A stretch of DNA of 64,000 bases from positions 1 through 64,000 of the forward strand of contig JAKFDI010000101.1 in the NCBI GenBank assembly GCA_036676235.1. Reading direction: 5' to 3'. The stretch is from JAKFDI01 sp036676235. GTDB lineage: Bacteria; Pseudomonadota; Gammaproteobacteria; Burkholderiales; Burkholderiaceae_C. Both the position numbers and the translations under genes were made by a program. Positions 39,814 through 50,300 of this stretch are shown one piece after another (the first letter of the stretch is position 1; every line of letters starts with the position of its first letter). The notes below the pieces were generated by a model, which was not told where the DNA came from, searched no databases, and was given only the letters and a program-made list of their open reading frames with translations.

Positions 39814-42800
39814 CTAAGACATCGACTGCGCCCGGTCCAACAGCCCCGCCACGTCCTTGAACTTGTCGTAGATCACCGGCTTCTCGCCCACCGCCAGCGC
39901 CTTGAAGTGCGCCCGGCCACACTCGATCTTGGCGCTCTCGGCGTTGCGCAGATCGCTGACGAACAGGCTGCTCTTGGTTTCCACCACGAAGTAGAGGCGA
40001 TCGCCCTGCGGCGTGGCCACCAGCACCGCCCAGTCGGGGTTGTAGCTGCCCAGCGGTGTGGGCACCTTGAACCAAGCGGGCAGCTTGGCGTAGACCTTGA
40101 TCGACTCGTTCTTCGACAGCTGGTCGGCAAAATCGCGTTCGGTGTCGGAGTCGTAGATGACATGCTGGTACACCGAGCGTTCGGCGTCCAACAGCATGTT
40201 CTTCAGATAGCCAGTGAGTTCCTCGGTCTCGAACAACTCCTGCGCGTAGTAGGCCTCGTCGCCCAGCCGCTGGTAGCGGATGCCGTCCACCAGCACCGCG
40301 CGCTTGCAGCGGTTGATGGCCTCGGCCACCGTCTCGATGAACTGCTGCGGGTTGCGCTTGAAGTCGTTCAGCCGGTGGCTCTCGACCAAGATGCGGCCGA
40401 TGCTGCGCCGCGTGAGCTGGGTGCGGTTCTGCAACTCGGTCAGGATGTCCGGCAGCTCGATGTCGTCCTCGTGGAGCACCACCATGTCGGCGCCCTTGAG
40501 CTCCATCGCCGTCACGCCGGCCTCGCCGATCTCCATGCCCGCCTTGCGCCACTGCAGCCGCGTCTTGCTGATGGGCGGCGCTTGGATCACCGCGGTGATG
40601 CAGTCGCGGATCAGGCGCTCGTTGTCGAACTGCACCCGGTACGTGGTCTTGTACTTGATGCGGTCCCACAGGGCCTTGAACTCGGGGCTGTCGAGCATCG
40701 CGCGCCGCACGGGCACCTGCCTGCGTTCGTCGGCGTTCTTGACCTCCAGCTTGCCCGAGACCTTGCGCAGCAGCTCCAGGATCTGCACGCGCTGCGCCTC
40801 GACTTCCGGCGGCAGCGCCAGGTTGCCGTCCTTGATGGCACGGCGCAGTTCGTCCTTCACCTTGCCGCGGGCGTCCAGCATGCCGGCCGCGCGCAAGTGT
40901 TCCGTCACGGCCTTCGACAGCTCGAAGCCCAGCGGCTTCTGCGTGCCATCGGCCTGCGCCACCGCCACGCCGGCGAACAGGTGCTCGGGCACCACGCCGA
41001 ACTGGTAGCCGTCGGCCTCGATCTCCTTCTGCAGGTTGTCGGCAAACTGCTGGTAGCTCTCGTTGGCCACCACGGTCAGCGTGTTCACCTCGAACCCGCG
41101 CACCCGGTGCCCTTGCTGGTTCACGCACAGACGCAGTCCGCGGCCGATGGTCTGCCGGCGCCAGCGCTCGGTCTCGCGGTTGCTGAAGTTGCAAATCTGG
41201 AAGACGTTGGGGTTGTCCCAGCCCTCCTTCAGCGCCGAGTGGCTGAAGATGAACTTCAGCGGCGAGTCGAAGCCCAGCAGCTTCTCCTTGTCGCGCATGA
41301 TCAGGTTGTAGGTGTCGTCGTCCGCGGCGGTGCTGCCGCTGGTGTCCTTCACCATCTCGACAGTCTTGCCGCCGACCTTCTTCTTGTCGATCGAGAAGTA
41401 GCCGTTGTGCACCTCGGCCGCCGCAGCGCTGAGGTCCACTGACCCGAACAGGTCGTGATAGTCGGGGTGGCCGGCCCAGCGCCGGTACTCGTCCTCGAAG
41501 ATCGTCGCGTACACACCCTTGAGTGCATTGCCCTGCGCGTCGTACACGCGGTACTTGTCCACCGCGTCGATGAAGAACAGGCTCAGCACCTTGATGCCCA
41601 TCGGGCGGAAGCGCCGCTCCTTGTCCAGGTGCTCCTTGATCGTGCGGCGGATCATCTCTCGCTCGATCGCCAGCGGCTCCACACCACCCCAGCTCTCGTT
41701 CACGCGCAGGTAGTGCTGGCCGCCGGGCACGTGCAGTTCCAGCAGCTCGTCCTTCTTCGCGGCGCGGATGTTGCCGATGCGTAGGTCGGCATACACCGCC
41801 CGGCCGGTCTCCTGCTGCAGGTCGAATCCGTCCTGCACCTCGACCTCCTGCCGCTTCACCGCACCGGCCTTGGTCTGCACGTCCAGCTCCACGGTGGCCA
41901 CCACGGTGCCGCGCTTGGCCTTGGCGCCCAGGAACTTCACGTACGGCTTGTTGTGCGCCTGTTCGACGGTGGCTGCTGCCACCTCGATCAGCTTAACCAG
42001 CTTTTGCTCGTAGGCGTCCACCGCATCGAGCCGGTAGACCATGTTGTGCTTGTCGACGTGCGTGGCCGAATAGCGCAGCGTGCACAGCGGGTGCATGCGC
42101 GACAGTGCCTTGCGGCCGCGGCCGTCGATGCCGCCGTCCACGCTTTGCGGCTCGTCCACGATCAAGATCGGCCGCGTCTGCCGCACCAGGTCGATGGGCT
42201 TCTCGCCGCCCGTCTTCTCGCTGGCGCGGTACATCACGTTCTTGCTCTTCTCGCGGCGCAGCGCCTCGTTGGCCTCCTCGGCGGCAGCCTCCTGCTCGTC
42301 GCCGAACTTGTTGATGGCGCCGACCGTGATCACCATGATCTGGATGTTCGGGCTGGTGGCGAAGTTGCGCACCTGCCCGAGCTTGGCCGAGTCGTACTGG
42401 AAGAACTCGTAACCCTTGGCGCCCGGATACAGCGCCTCGAAGTGCTCGCGGGTGATCTGCAGCGTCTTGTTCACGCCTTCCTTGATGGCGACAGACGGCA
42501 CCACGACGACGAACTTGGTGAAGCCATAACGACGGTTCAGCTCGAACACCGTACGCAAGTACACGTAGGTCTTGCCCGTGCCCGTTTCCATCTCCACCGT
42601 GAAGTCGGGCGACAGCTTCGTGGTCGGCGGCACGCCGTTGCGCAGCTGCACGCTGCGCAGGTTGCCTTCGATCTCGTCGTCCAGCAGCGTCAACCGGTTG
42701 CCGATCCCACCCTGCTCGGTGGCCAACATGCCTTCCAGCGCGCCTTGCGCGGCGGCCGTGTCGCTGCCAGGCCGGGCGGCACGCACCGTCACTGTGAACT

Positions 42801-42894
42801 CGGTGCGGCAGACCTCCTGCCCACGGAACAGGTCACACACCGCTTCGATGGCGGCTTGCTGGTACGGCAGGTCTGCCTCAAAGTGCAATCTCAC
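39814..42894 (-). CDS. res: Type III restriction-like subunit (Res): DEAD/DEAH helicase-nuclease
   Basis: 1026 aa. Superfamily 2 helicase with Walker A VEMETGTGKTYVYLRT, Walker B VDEPQS (type III Res variant of DEAH), motif III YSATH, and a second RecA domain (RQTIGRGLRL, motif VI). The C-terminus has a PD-(D/E)xK nuclease: NPDWAVL...YFVVETKSS. Start is a GTG at 42892-42894 overlapping the darG stop (GTGA), not the longer frame beginning at 43065. It would cut non-self DNA after recognition by the methyltransferase encoded upstream. Confidence 0.9.
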   Translation of the reverse strand: MRLHFEADLPYQQAAIEAVCDLFRGQEVCRTEFTVTVRAARPGSDTAAAQGALEGMLATEQGGIGNRLTLLDDEIEGNLRSVQLRNGVPPTTKLSPDFTVEMETGTGKTYVYLRTVFELNRRYGFTKFVVVVPSVAIKEGVNKTLQITREHFEALYPGAKGYEFFQYDSAKLGQVRNFATSPNIQIMVITVGAINKFGDEQEAAAEEANEALRREKSKNVMYRASEKTGGEKPIDLVRQTRPILIVDEPQSVDGGIDGRGRKALSRMHPLCTLRYSATHVDKHNMVYRLDAVDAYEQKLVKLIEVAAATVEQAHNKPYVKFLGAKAKRGTVVATVELDVQTKAGAVKRQEVEVQDGFDLQQETGRAVYADLRIGNIRAAKKDELLELHVPGGQHYLRVNESWGGVEPLAIEREMIRRTIKEHLDKERRFRPMGIKVLSLFFIDAVDKYRVYDAQGNALKGVYATIFEDEYRRWAGHPDYHDLFGSVDLSAAAAEVHNGYFSIDKKKVGGKTVEMVKDTSGSTAADDDTYNLIMRDKEKLLGFDSPLKFIFSHSALKEGWDNPNVFQICNFSNRETERWRRQTIGRGLRLCVNQQGHRVRGFEVNTLTVVANESYQQFADNLQKEIEADGYQFGVVPEHLFAGVAVAQADGTQKPLGFELSKAVTEHLRAAGMLDARGKVKDELRRAIKDGNLALPPEVEAQRVQILELLRKVSGKLEVKNADERRQVPVRRAMLDSPEFKALWDRIKYKTTYRVQFDNERLIRDCITAVIQAPPISKTRLQWRKAGMEIGEAGVTAMELKGADMVVLHEDDIELPDILTELQNRTQLTRRSIGRILVESHRLNDFKRNPQQFIETVAEAINRCKRAVLVDGIRYQRLGDEAYYAQELFETEELTGYLKNMLLDAERSVYQHVIYDSDTERDFADQLSKNESIKVYAKLPAWFKVPTPLGSYNPDWAVLVATPQGDRLYFVVETKSSLFVSDLRNAESAKIECGRAHFKALAVGEKPVIYDKFKDVAGLLDRAQSMS

Positions 42895-43958
42895 GCGGCG
42901 GCCTCCCCTGTCCGCATCGGCGCTATCCACCCCTGCTGCGACAACACTTTCAGCGCAATGCCAATCTGCCGCGGCGTGAACTGCCGCTTGCGCTCGTTCC
43001 AGGCATAGGTGCGCTCCACCACTTCCGCCGGGCTCTGGGCCTGGCTCTCGTGCCGCGCCACCCAATGCACCGTGGCCAGCAACTCCAGGCCGAAGGGTGT
43101 CTCGAAGCCTTCCACCAGCCGGCCCACACGGTCAAAGCGCTCGCGCGTGCTCGCATTGGCCTCCAGGAAGGCGTTGGCATCGTCCACCGCGCCCGGCACC
43201 AGCGTCAGCGGTTTGTCGGGCGCATCGCCGCCGTCGGCATAGCCAGCCACCAGGTGCCCTTCAATGGCGAGCAGCACGTGCCGCAGGTTCTCTGCATAGG
43301 GACCATAAGGCGCCTTCACGTACTTCAGCCGCAGCGGCTCGCCCGCCTCCTGCATGAAGTACATCAGCTTGTGCACCTCCAGCAGCGTAATCGTCGGGTC
43401 CAGCAGGCCGCGGATGTAGCGCCCCATCAGCTCCACCAGCGCCGCGCGGCCCGCGGTCATCGAGGGCACCTCGCGGCTGTGCTGCATCACGTCGGACGCC
43501 GGCGCGCCCTTCGGTTCATAGATGCGCACGCGCACGTCTGGCAACTCGCTCAACGAGGCCTCGATGCGGGGCCGAACGGCGCTCCAGTCCAGCCCGCCCA
43601 GGCCACTGCCCAGCGGCGGAATGGCCACCGACCGGATGCCGCGGCTGCGAATCTCGCTCACCAGTGCCGTCAGGCCTGAATCGATGTCCTCCATGCGGCT
43701 CTTGCCTTTCCAGTGCCGCTTTGTGGGGAAGTTGATGATGAAGCGCGGTGTCGTCAGCTGGCCCACTTCATACACAAACATGCGGCCGGGTTGCACCTCT
43801 TCGCGCTTGCACGCCGCCTGATAGGCCTTGAAGTTCTCGGGCCAGGCGTTCTTGAACTGCAGCGCGATGCCACGGCCCATGATGCCTACGCAGTTAACGG
43901 TGTTGACGATCGCGTCGGAATCGTCCTTCAAAATGTCGCCGCTGGTCAGTTCGATCAT
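42891..43958 (-). CDS. darG: DarG: macro-domain antitoxin (DNA ADP-ribosylglycohydrolase)
   Basis: 355 aa. N-terminal macro domain: IVNTVNCVGIMGRGIALQFKNAWPENF (about 16-42) and IPPLGSGLGGLDW are the classic NAD-metabolite/ADP-ribose loops. The C-terminal half (MGRYIRGLLDPTITLLEVHKLMYFMQEAG...) is the DarT-binding domain seen in DarG. DarG removes ADP-ribose from thymidines in DNA and also neutralises DarT by direct binding. Lies 13 bp after darT; GTGA overlap to res. Thus the antitoxin is tied to the nuclease. Confidence 0.9.
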   Translation of the reverse strand: MIELTSGDILKDDSDAIVNTVNCVGIMGRGIALQFKNAWPENFKAYQAACKREEVQPGRMFVYEVGQLTTPRFIINFPTKRHWKGKSRMEDIDSGLTALVSEIRSRGIRSVAIPPLGSGLGGLDWSAVRPRIEASLSELPDVRVRIYEPKGAPASDVMQHSREVPSMTAGRAALVELMGRYIRGLLDPTITLLEVHKLMYFMQEAGEPLRLKYVKAPYGPYAENLRHVLLAIEGHLVAGYADGGDAPDKPLTLVPGAVDDANAFLEANASTRERFDRVGRLVEGFETPFGLELLATVHWVARHESQAQSPAEVVERTYAWNERKRQFTPRQIGIALKVLSQQGWIAPMRTGEAAA

Positions 43959-43971
43959 TGCGGTCTCCTTG

Positions 43972-44607
43972 TCAGTAGTACCAGGCCGGCAGCACGGCCA
44001 CCGGGGGCCGGTGCCCGCTCACGGGCAAGGCGTGCGCCACCTGGGCGTTGATCGCCCCAGAGTACACGCCGATGCGCTCGATCAAGAGCCACGGGAAGCT
44101 CTGCTCCACCAGGAACTCGGCCTGCTTGCGTTCCTTCACGGCCGGCCACTGCGTTGTGGCGACGGCGGTCCAGTCAATCTGGTCAAGCTGCGCCAGATCG
44201 GCCCGATCCTCGAAGTAGTACGAGCCCGCGTTGGACAGCGTGAAGGCCCATCGCCTGCCGTTGGCCTGCGCCCACGCGACGGCGTCATACAGGTCGGCTT
44301 CAAGGTGCACGATCGGCTCCTGCCCGCCCTTGTAGGTCAGCTCGGGGTTTCGCTTGTGGATCAGGAACAGCATCACCGAGCGTGGGCAGAAGTAGAAAGG
44401 CGCGCACTGCCCGACATACAGCCCGGGGTGGCTGTCCAGCGTCAGCTCGGTCAACCGGCGCTGCTTGATGTTGCTCATGCCGATGACGGTGCCCGGCGGT
44501 GCCTGACGTTGCACTTCGGCGTCGGACAGCAGGCCCCCGGCCACGATGGACGCCAGACGGTCCACATGACAGATGTGATAAATCTTGGGCCGCGCCGGTA
44601 CCGGCAT
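43972..44607 (-). CDS. darT: DarT: DNA ADP-ribosyltransferase toxin
   Basis: 211 aa (DUF4433). It opens PKIYHICHVDRLASIVAGGLLSDAEV, with GLYVGQCAPFYFCPRSVMLF in the NAD-binding core and the conserved catalytic Glu in QAEFLVEQSFPW near residue 160. DarT ADP-ribosylates thymidines in single-stranded DNA at sequence motifs, blocking replication, including phage replication. The ATG at 44605-44607 starts 2 nt after the methyltransferase stop, which shows the toxin is part of the methyltransferase operon. The antitoxin follows directly. Confidence 0.9.
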   Translation of the reverse strand: MPVPARPKIYHICHVDRLASIVAGGLLSDAEVQRQAPPGTVIGMSNIKQRRLTELTLDSHPGLYVGQCAPFYFCPRSVMLFLIHKRNPELTYKGGQEPIVHLEADLYDAVAWAQANGRRWAFTLSNAGSYYFEDRADLAQLDQIDWTAVATTQWPAVKERKQAEFLVEQSFPWLLIERIGVYSGAINAQVAHALPVSGHRPPVAVLPAWYY

Positions 44608-44609
44608 GG

Positions 44610-46502
44610 TCAAAGGCTCCGCACCTTGGCGATGCCGTGCTGTTCGAGGATGGCGGCCAGATTGGTCTTGGCCACGTCGTTCTCGAAGGCACTGTCGCGG
44701 AACACACAGGTCACGTCGCCGGCCGGGTCGAGCGCCTTGCGCCAGGCCGCGATGCCGAGCGCGAGTGGCTCGGCATCGGCGGCGGTGATGGCCTTGTCCA
44801 GACAGGACATCAAGACGCCACCGCCGATGGCATGCACAGTCTTGCCTGCGATGGTCTTCGCCTCGATCAGGACGCACAGGTCGAGCCCGAGCTTGAGCAG
44901 CAGCTCGTAGAGGACATCCTCCTCGCTTCGATCAAGGTCTACGTTTTCAATGTGATCGAAAAGCGATACGGCAAGATCAGCTGCATTTGGCGCCCAGGCT
45001 TTGATGTTTGAGGTCGCCAACTTGTAGCAACGGAAGCCAGCATCGAACCCGCCACTTGCTGATGTCAAAGCCGAGCGTCCAGCTCTCCTTAGACGCTCCT
45101 TTGTGACCTCTGCGACTGTGGCGAACTCATCGGAGGTATGCGGCTCAGGCAACTGGACCGCAATGAATCGCCTTCGTCCTCCATCCTTTTGGTTCTGGCG
45201 ATAGACGGCCTCGCCCACCGTTCCTGACCCAGCGAAGAAGTCGAGCACCAAGTCATCGCTGAGCGGACTTGTTCCGATCTCAAGAACTCGCTGTAGCAGC
45301 CGAGTGGGCTTTGGCGTGTCGAATACTGATTGCGAGCCGAAGATCGTCTGTATCTCCTTGCGGGCTTCATCTGTATGGCCAACCTCGCTTGAAGGCCACC
45401 ATGTCCACGGCACGAGCCCTTCAAGCTCTGTTAGATACCGGATGACGTTGGGCTGACTGCTGCCGTCCTTTCCATAGTAGATACGACCTTGAGCAACGAG
45501 CTTTAGGTATTCGCTCTCGATCATTCCCCAGCATCGCCCCTCGGGCGGTTTGTGGCGTGCCCCTGATGGAGTCACGATCTCGTACATCTGGTTGGGCCGG
45601 TAGCCCTGAGCAGTCATAGGGATCGGTCGCCAACGCCCCTTTGGATCGTCATTGGAGTTTCGATAGACAGCGGTCTGTTCTTCAGTCGGAGCAATCAGCC
45701 CCCGAATCCGCTGAAAGTAGTCGAAATCCTTCGCATAGACCACCAGGTATTCGTGTGCGTCCCCGATGGCCCCTCGGTTCTCGCGCGAGTAGCGCTTTTG
45801 CCAAACGCAGCAGGCAACGAAGTTCTCCTCGCCGAAAACTTCGTCCGCCAACTTTCGCAAATGAGGCGCTTCTCTATCGTCGATCGATACAAAAATTGAT
45901 CCGTCTTGGCTTAGGAGCTCGCGCGCCAAGCGCAGCCGCGGATAGATCATGTTCAGCCAGTCCGTGTGGAACCGACCGCTGGCCTCCGTGTTGCTCGCGA
46001 TCTTCCGGCCGCCCTCGACCTGCCCCGTCAGTTCCAGGTAGTTTTTGATGCTGTCCTGAAAATTGTCCGGGTAGACGAAGTCCTTGCCGGTGTTGTACGG
46101 CGGGTCGATGTAGATCAGCTTCACCTTGCCGGCGTAGCTCTTCTGCAGCAGCTTCAGCACCTCGAGGTTGTCGCCCTCGATCATCAGGTTCTGCGTCGTG
46201 TCCCAGTCCACGCTCTCGTCGCGGCAGGGGCGCAGGGTGCCGGAGCTTGGCGTCAGGGCCAGTTGGCGTGCGGCGCGCTTGCCATGCCAGTTCAAGCCGT
46301 ACTTCTCGTCGGCATCGGTCACCGTGGCATCGCCGACCAGGCTCTTGAGCACGTCCACGTTGACGGCCGGCACTGTGCGGCCGTCCACCTGCCGTTCGGT
46401 CAGCAGTTCCGGGAACAGCGCCTTCAAGCGAGCCAGGTTGTCGGCACGCAGGTCTGCACTCTGCGATTCAGGCGCGCCGGGTTCGATCTTCTCTACAGGC
46501 AT
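44610..46502 (-). CDS. mod: Type III-like N6-adenine DNA methyltransferase (Mod)
   Basis: 630 aa. Beta-class amino-methyltransferase: catalytic motif IV IDPPYNTG at about 131-138 and SAM-binding motif I FAGSGT near 430. Between them, roughly 45.0-45.9 kb, lies the target-recognition region, where the DNA looks less GC-rich than its surroundings, as expected of swapped specificity domains. The N-terminal 100 residues (RLKALFPELLTERQVDG...) match the Mod N-domain. It both protects host DNA and gives specificity to Res. 121 bp separate it from the DUF4391 gene; darT starts 2 nt after it. Confidence 0.9.
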   Translation of the reverse strand: MPVEKIEPGAPESQSADLRADNLARLKALFPELLTERQVDGRTVPAVNVDVLKSLVGDATVTDADEKYGLNWHGKRAARQLALTPSSGTLRPCRDESVDWDTTQNLMIEGDNLEVLKLLQKSYAGKVKLIYIDPPYNTGKDFVYPDNFQDSIKNYLELTGQVEGGRKIASNTEASGRFHTDWLNMIYPRLRLARELLSQDGSIFVSIDDREAPHLRKLADEVFGEENFVACCVWQKRYSRENRGAIGDAHEYLVVYAKDFDYFQRIRGLIAPTEEQTAVYRNSNDDPKGRWRPIPMTAQGYRPNQMYEIVTPSGARHKPPEGRCWGMIESEYLKLVAQGRIYYGKDGSSQPNVIRYLTELEGLVPWTWWPSSEVGHTDEARKEIQTIFGSQSVFDTPKPTRLLQRVLEIGTSPLSDDLVLDFFAGSGTVGEAVYRQNQKDGGRRRFIAVQLPEPHTSDEFATVAEVTKERLRRAGRSALTSASGGFDAGFRCYKLATSNIKAWAPNAADLAVSLFDHIENVDLDRSEEDVLYELLLKLGLDLCVLIEAKTIAGKTVHAIGGGVLMSCLDKAITAADAEPLALGIAAWRKALDPAGDVTCVFRDSAFENDVAKTNLAAILEQHGIAKVRSL

Positions 46503-46623
46503 CGTTCAGTTCTCAGTCGGTCGTATGTCGTGGCGCAGGTCGCGGGGTTCGTCGTTCCGAGGGCCAGCACGGCCCACATCATCGCAGCCCGTGGCACCGC
46601 GCCCTCCAAGCCGGCGCCGCCAC

Positions 46624-47388
46624 TCATGCGGCGCCGTCGTCTAGTTGCTGGCGCAGCTGCTCTGCCTGGGCCTGCACCGCCCGCAGTTCCTCGTTCAGCG
46701 CCACCTGACGGGCGAGCTGGCGCTCCTTGGCGGCGCGGGCCCGAAGTTCACCCGCCTGGGCGCGAAGCAGGCGCAGCTGCTGCAGGGCAGCGTGTCGTGC
46801 CGCGGCCTGCTCGCGGCTGGCGCTGGGCCGGAAGGTTCCGGTTTCCTGCGCCACGTCCAGGGCGGCCAGCGTGTCCATCCAGCCTTGCACCAGCGTGTAC
46901 AGGTCCGAGCGTGGCCGCCCGGCGAGCGACAGCGCGGCGCGGAAAGTGGCGTCACCGCCATCCGCCGGCATGGCCACCGACATCAGCGGCCCGTCCAGCA
47001 CGGTCTGGTCGGCCTCGGTCTGCGATTTGCGCAGGTGGGCGACCGACAGGCTCAAGGTCTGGTCCAACGCTGTTGCCAGCAGCACCGGGTGCGGCACGGC
47101 ACGGTGCAGCAGTTCCACCAGCCGCGCAGGGCGGGTGCCGGGCCGCAGCGTCATGCTCAGCACCGCCGCCTCACGGTAGTGGCGGTGCTCGTCTTCGTAT
47201 GCCGGCACACCGGTGAGGTGCGGCTTCAGCGAGGCGAGCCAGGTGATCTCGTCGACGCCGTCCTGGATGAGGCGCTTGTCCTGCGGCGTTGCCGCGCCAT
47301 GTTCGATCAGCAGCTTCTTGGGCACACGCTGCTGCACCCGGGTGGACTCGGGCAGTTGCAGCACTTGAAGAAGCTCATCAATCGTCAT
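46624..47388 (-). CDS. DUF4391 domain protein of the restriction-like locus
   Basis: 254 aa. Starts MTIDELLQVLQLPESTRVQQRVPKKLLIEHGA, as DUF4391 proteins do, and contains EITWLASLKPHLTGVPAY and a C-terminal coiled coil rich in Ala, Leu, Arg and Gln (AARHAALQQLRLLRAQAGELRARAAKERQ...). DUF4391 genes are typically found between a PLD/SNF2 helicase and a type III-like methyltransferase in defence islands, as here. The molecular role is unknown; it may tether helicase and methyltransferase. It lies 8 bp after the helicase stop. Confidence 0.82.
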   Translation of the reverse strand: MTIDELLQVLQLPESTRVQQRVPKKLLIEHGAATPQDKRLIQDGVDEITWLASLKPHLTGVPAYEDEHRHYREAAVLSMTLRPGTRPARLVELLHRAVPHPVLLATALDQTLSLSVAHLRKSQTEADQTVLDGPLMSVAMPADGGDATFRAALSLAGRPRSDLYTLVQGWMDTLAALDVAQETGTFRPSASREQAAARHAALQQLRLLRAQAGELRARAAKERQLARQVALNEELRAVQAQAEQLRQQLDDGAA

Positions 47389-47396
47389 ACCCGGCG

Positions 47397-50300
47397 TCAG
47401 ACAACCGCGGCGGGGCCAGCATCCGCCATTGCGGCGTCGGTCCCGGGCAGCACTACCAGATAGGCAAGCACCTCGAAGTCGTTCATGCCGGCGAACTCGC
47501 CCTTGAGCGCATGCGTGCCGTCGGGGTCGAACAGGCTGGCGACGGCACGCTCTGCGCTCTTGCCGACCACGGATGACACCGCCGCCGCCAGCAGGCCCTG
47601 GGCATGGCGCATGTCGGCACCGTGGCGGGTCTGCTTGCCGTACCGGGCCACGGCCACCGCGTCGGGTAGTTCGCGCCCCACGCACAGCCGCTTGAACCGG
47701 TCCAGCGCGTGCTTGGCCTGGGTGTAGGGCAGCAGCACGCTGCCGCTTTCGGACACACGCACCAGGTACACGGGCGCCAAGGGGTAGCCCGGGTCAACCG
47801 TGCGCTCGGCCGCAGCGCCTTCGGCGCGCAGGCAGAACAGGATGCCGGCGGGCAGGTCGGCTTCGGTGGTGGAGACCACGGCGCTGGCGCCCAGCGGCAT
47901 GGCTTCGAGCTTGCCGGGGTGCGCCTTCAGGTAGCGGGCCAGGTCGATGCGGAAGTCGGTCAAGGTCAGGTCGGTGATCGACACGCCGCTGGACAGGTCT
48001 TCCAGGTCGATGACCGCGTCCTGCAGCTTCAGCAGCTGCTTGCGCCGGTACTCCAGGTCGTTCATCGGGTCGCCGGACTGCTGCTCGATGAGGTTTTCTT
48101 CGCCGGTGGCCGACACATCCAGCAGCACCATGCGGCCGCTGACGCGCTGTTCGAGGTTGATGTATTCCTCCAGCTCCATGTTGGGCCAGAAGTTCACCAG
48201 CTGGATGCTGGTATTGGGCGAGCCGATGCGGTCGATGCGGCCAAAGCGCTGGATGATGCGCACCGGGTTCCAGTGGATGTCGTAGTTGACGAGCCAGTCG
48301 CAGTCCTGCAGGTTCTGGCCTTCGCTGATGCAGTCGGTTGCGATCAACAGGTCGAGCTCGCCCTCGTCGGCCAGCGCCGCCGGGCGTTCCTTGGACCGGG
48401 GTGAAAACGTCGTGAGGATGCTGCCGAGGTCACGGCGCAGCCCGGGCATCGTGGTCTGGTTGCCGCCGGAGCCTGTGACCAGCGCGCTGTCGATGCCGAG
48501 CTGGTCGCGCGCCCAGCCGGCGAGGTGCTCGTACAGATAGCCGGCCGTGTCGGCGAAGGCCGTGAACACGATCAGCTTGCGGTTTCCCGCGTTGATCGGG
48601 TTGCGCACCTTGTCGGCGATGAGTTCTCGCAGCTTCAGCAACTTGTCGTCGCGGCCGGCGTCCACTTGCAGGGCCGCGGCGTGCAGCGTGGCAAGGCGGT
48701 TGCGATCCTCGGTGAGGTCCTGCCGCCAGCGTGCGAGGTCCAGGTCGCCGAGCAATACCTTGACCTTCCGGCCAACCAGCAGTGGCTCGAACAGCGGATC
48801 GTCCACGTCAACGTCGGCGATGTCGATTTCCTCGAACTCACCGGCCTCGCCCTCGGCGCCGGCCTTGTAGGCGGCCAGCCGAGCCAACGTGGCGTCCACA
48901 TCCTTCAGCTGGCGACCAACCGTCAGCGCGAAGGAGTAGACCGAGCTCTCCATGCGCTTGAGCAGGTTCACGCGCATCAGGTGGATGAGGCTCTCTTCGC
49001 GGTCCACTTGGCGGAAGATGCTTTCGCCACCACGGATGGCGGTGCTGTACTTCTGGTCGTAGGCCGCGAGACGGCCGTCCTTGACGTAGCGCAGCGGCGC
49101 GTAGCTGGCCAGCTTGAGCCGCCGGATCTCGAGGTTGATCTCCTTGATCGGGCGGAACTCGCCGGCGCGGTCGACATCGGCCTTGATGTTGATCGGCCGC
49201 AATCGGCTGGGGAAGCGGCCCGTCTCTTCGATGCCGTAGTACTTCTCAATGTGGCGGCGGGACCGCGCGATGGTCAGGTGGTCCAGCAGCGTGAAGTAGT
49301 CGAAGCCCAGCATGTCCACAAGCAGCGCAGGCGTCTTCTCTTCTTCCGGCAGTTCGAGCCAGCGGTTGAAGGCCTTCTGGGCCCGGCGCGTTGTGCTGTC
49401 GATGCTGGCGATGCCGTGGTCGAACAGCGCCGTGTCGTCGCCTTCGGTGACGAAGGCAATCTGGTTGCGCAGGTCGGCCAGCCGGTTGTTGACGGGCGTG
49501 GCCGAGAGCATCAGCACACGGGTCTTGACGCCTTCGCGGATGATGCGGCGCATCAGCCGGTCGTAGCGCGTCTCGTTGCCTTGTTTGGGCGACTTCTTGT
49601 TGCGGAAGTTGTGCGACTCGTCAATGACCACCAGGTCGTAGTTGCCCCAGTTCACGTGGCCGAGTTCGATGTCGCCGGACAGGCCGCCGTCGCGCGACAG
49701 GTCGGTGTGGTTCAACACGTCGTAGTTGAGGCGGTCAGACGCGAGCACGTTGCGCTGGTCGTTGGCCTTGTAGAGCGTCCAGTTGTCGCGCAGGCGCTTG
49801 GGCGCGAGCACGAGCACGCGGTCGTTGCGCAGCTCGTGGTACTTGATGATCGCGAGCGCCTCGAAGGTTTTGCCCAGGCCGACGCTGTCGGCAATGATGC
49901 AGCCGCCGAAGCGGTCGAGCTTGTCGATCGCGCCGACGACGCCGTCGCGCTGGAACTTGTAGAGCTTCTTCCAGACCACCGTGTTGCGAATGCCGGTCGC
50001 CGCCTTGACGATGCGGTCTTCGTCCATTTCCTGCCCGTCGCGATGCAGCAGGTGGAACAGCACCGCGGCATAGACGCTGGCCGCGTCGCGCGGCGCCGCC
50101 ACCGATTCGAGCTGCGCCAGCAACTGCGCCTTGTCGTCGCCGCGCTGGCCCAACGCCGCCCACTGGGCGTCGAACCACTGCGCCAGCATCTGGCTCTCGG
50201 TGGCCGACTCGGAGGCCTGGATGAAGGCCAGCGGGTTGCCAGGGGTCAGGCCCAGGCCGTCGGTGGACAGGCCGAAGGCGCCGTGGACCGCCTGCACCGG

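Noticed and set aside
39814..46502. Type I restriction system
   Set aside because: No HsdS-like specificity gene; the methyltransferase carries its own central recognition region and the nuclease has type III Res features.
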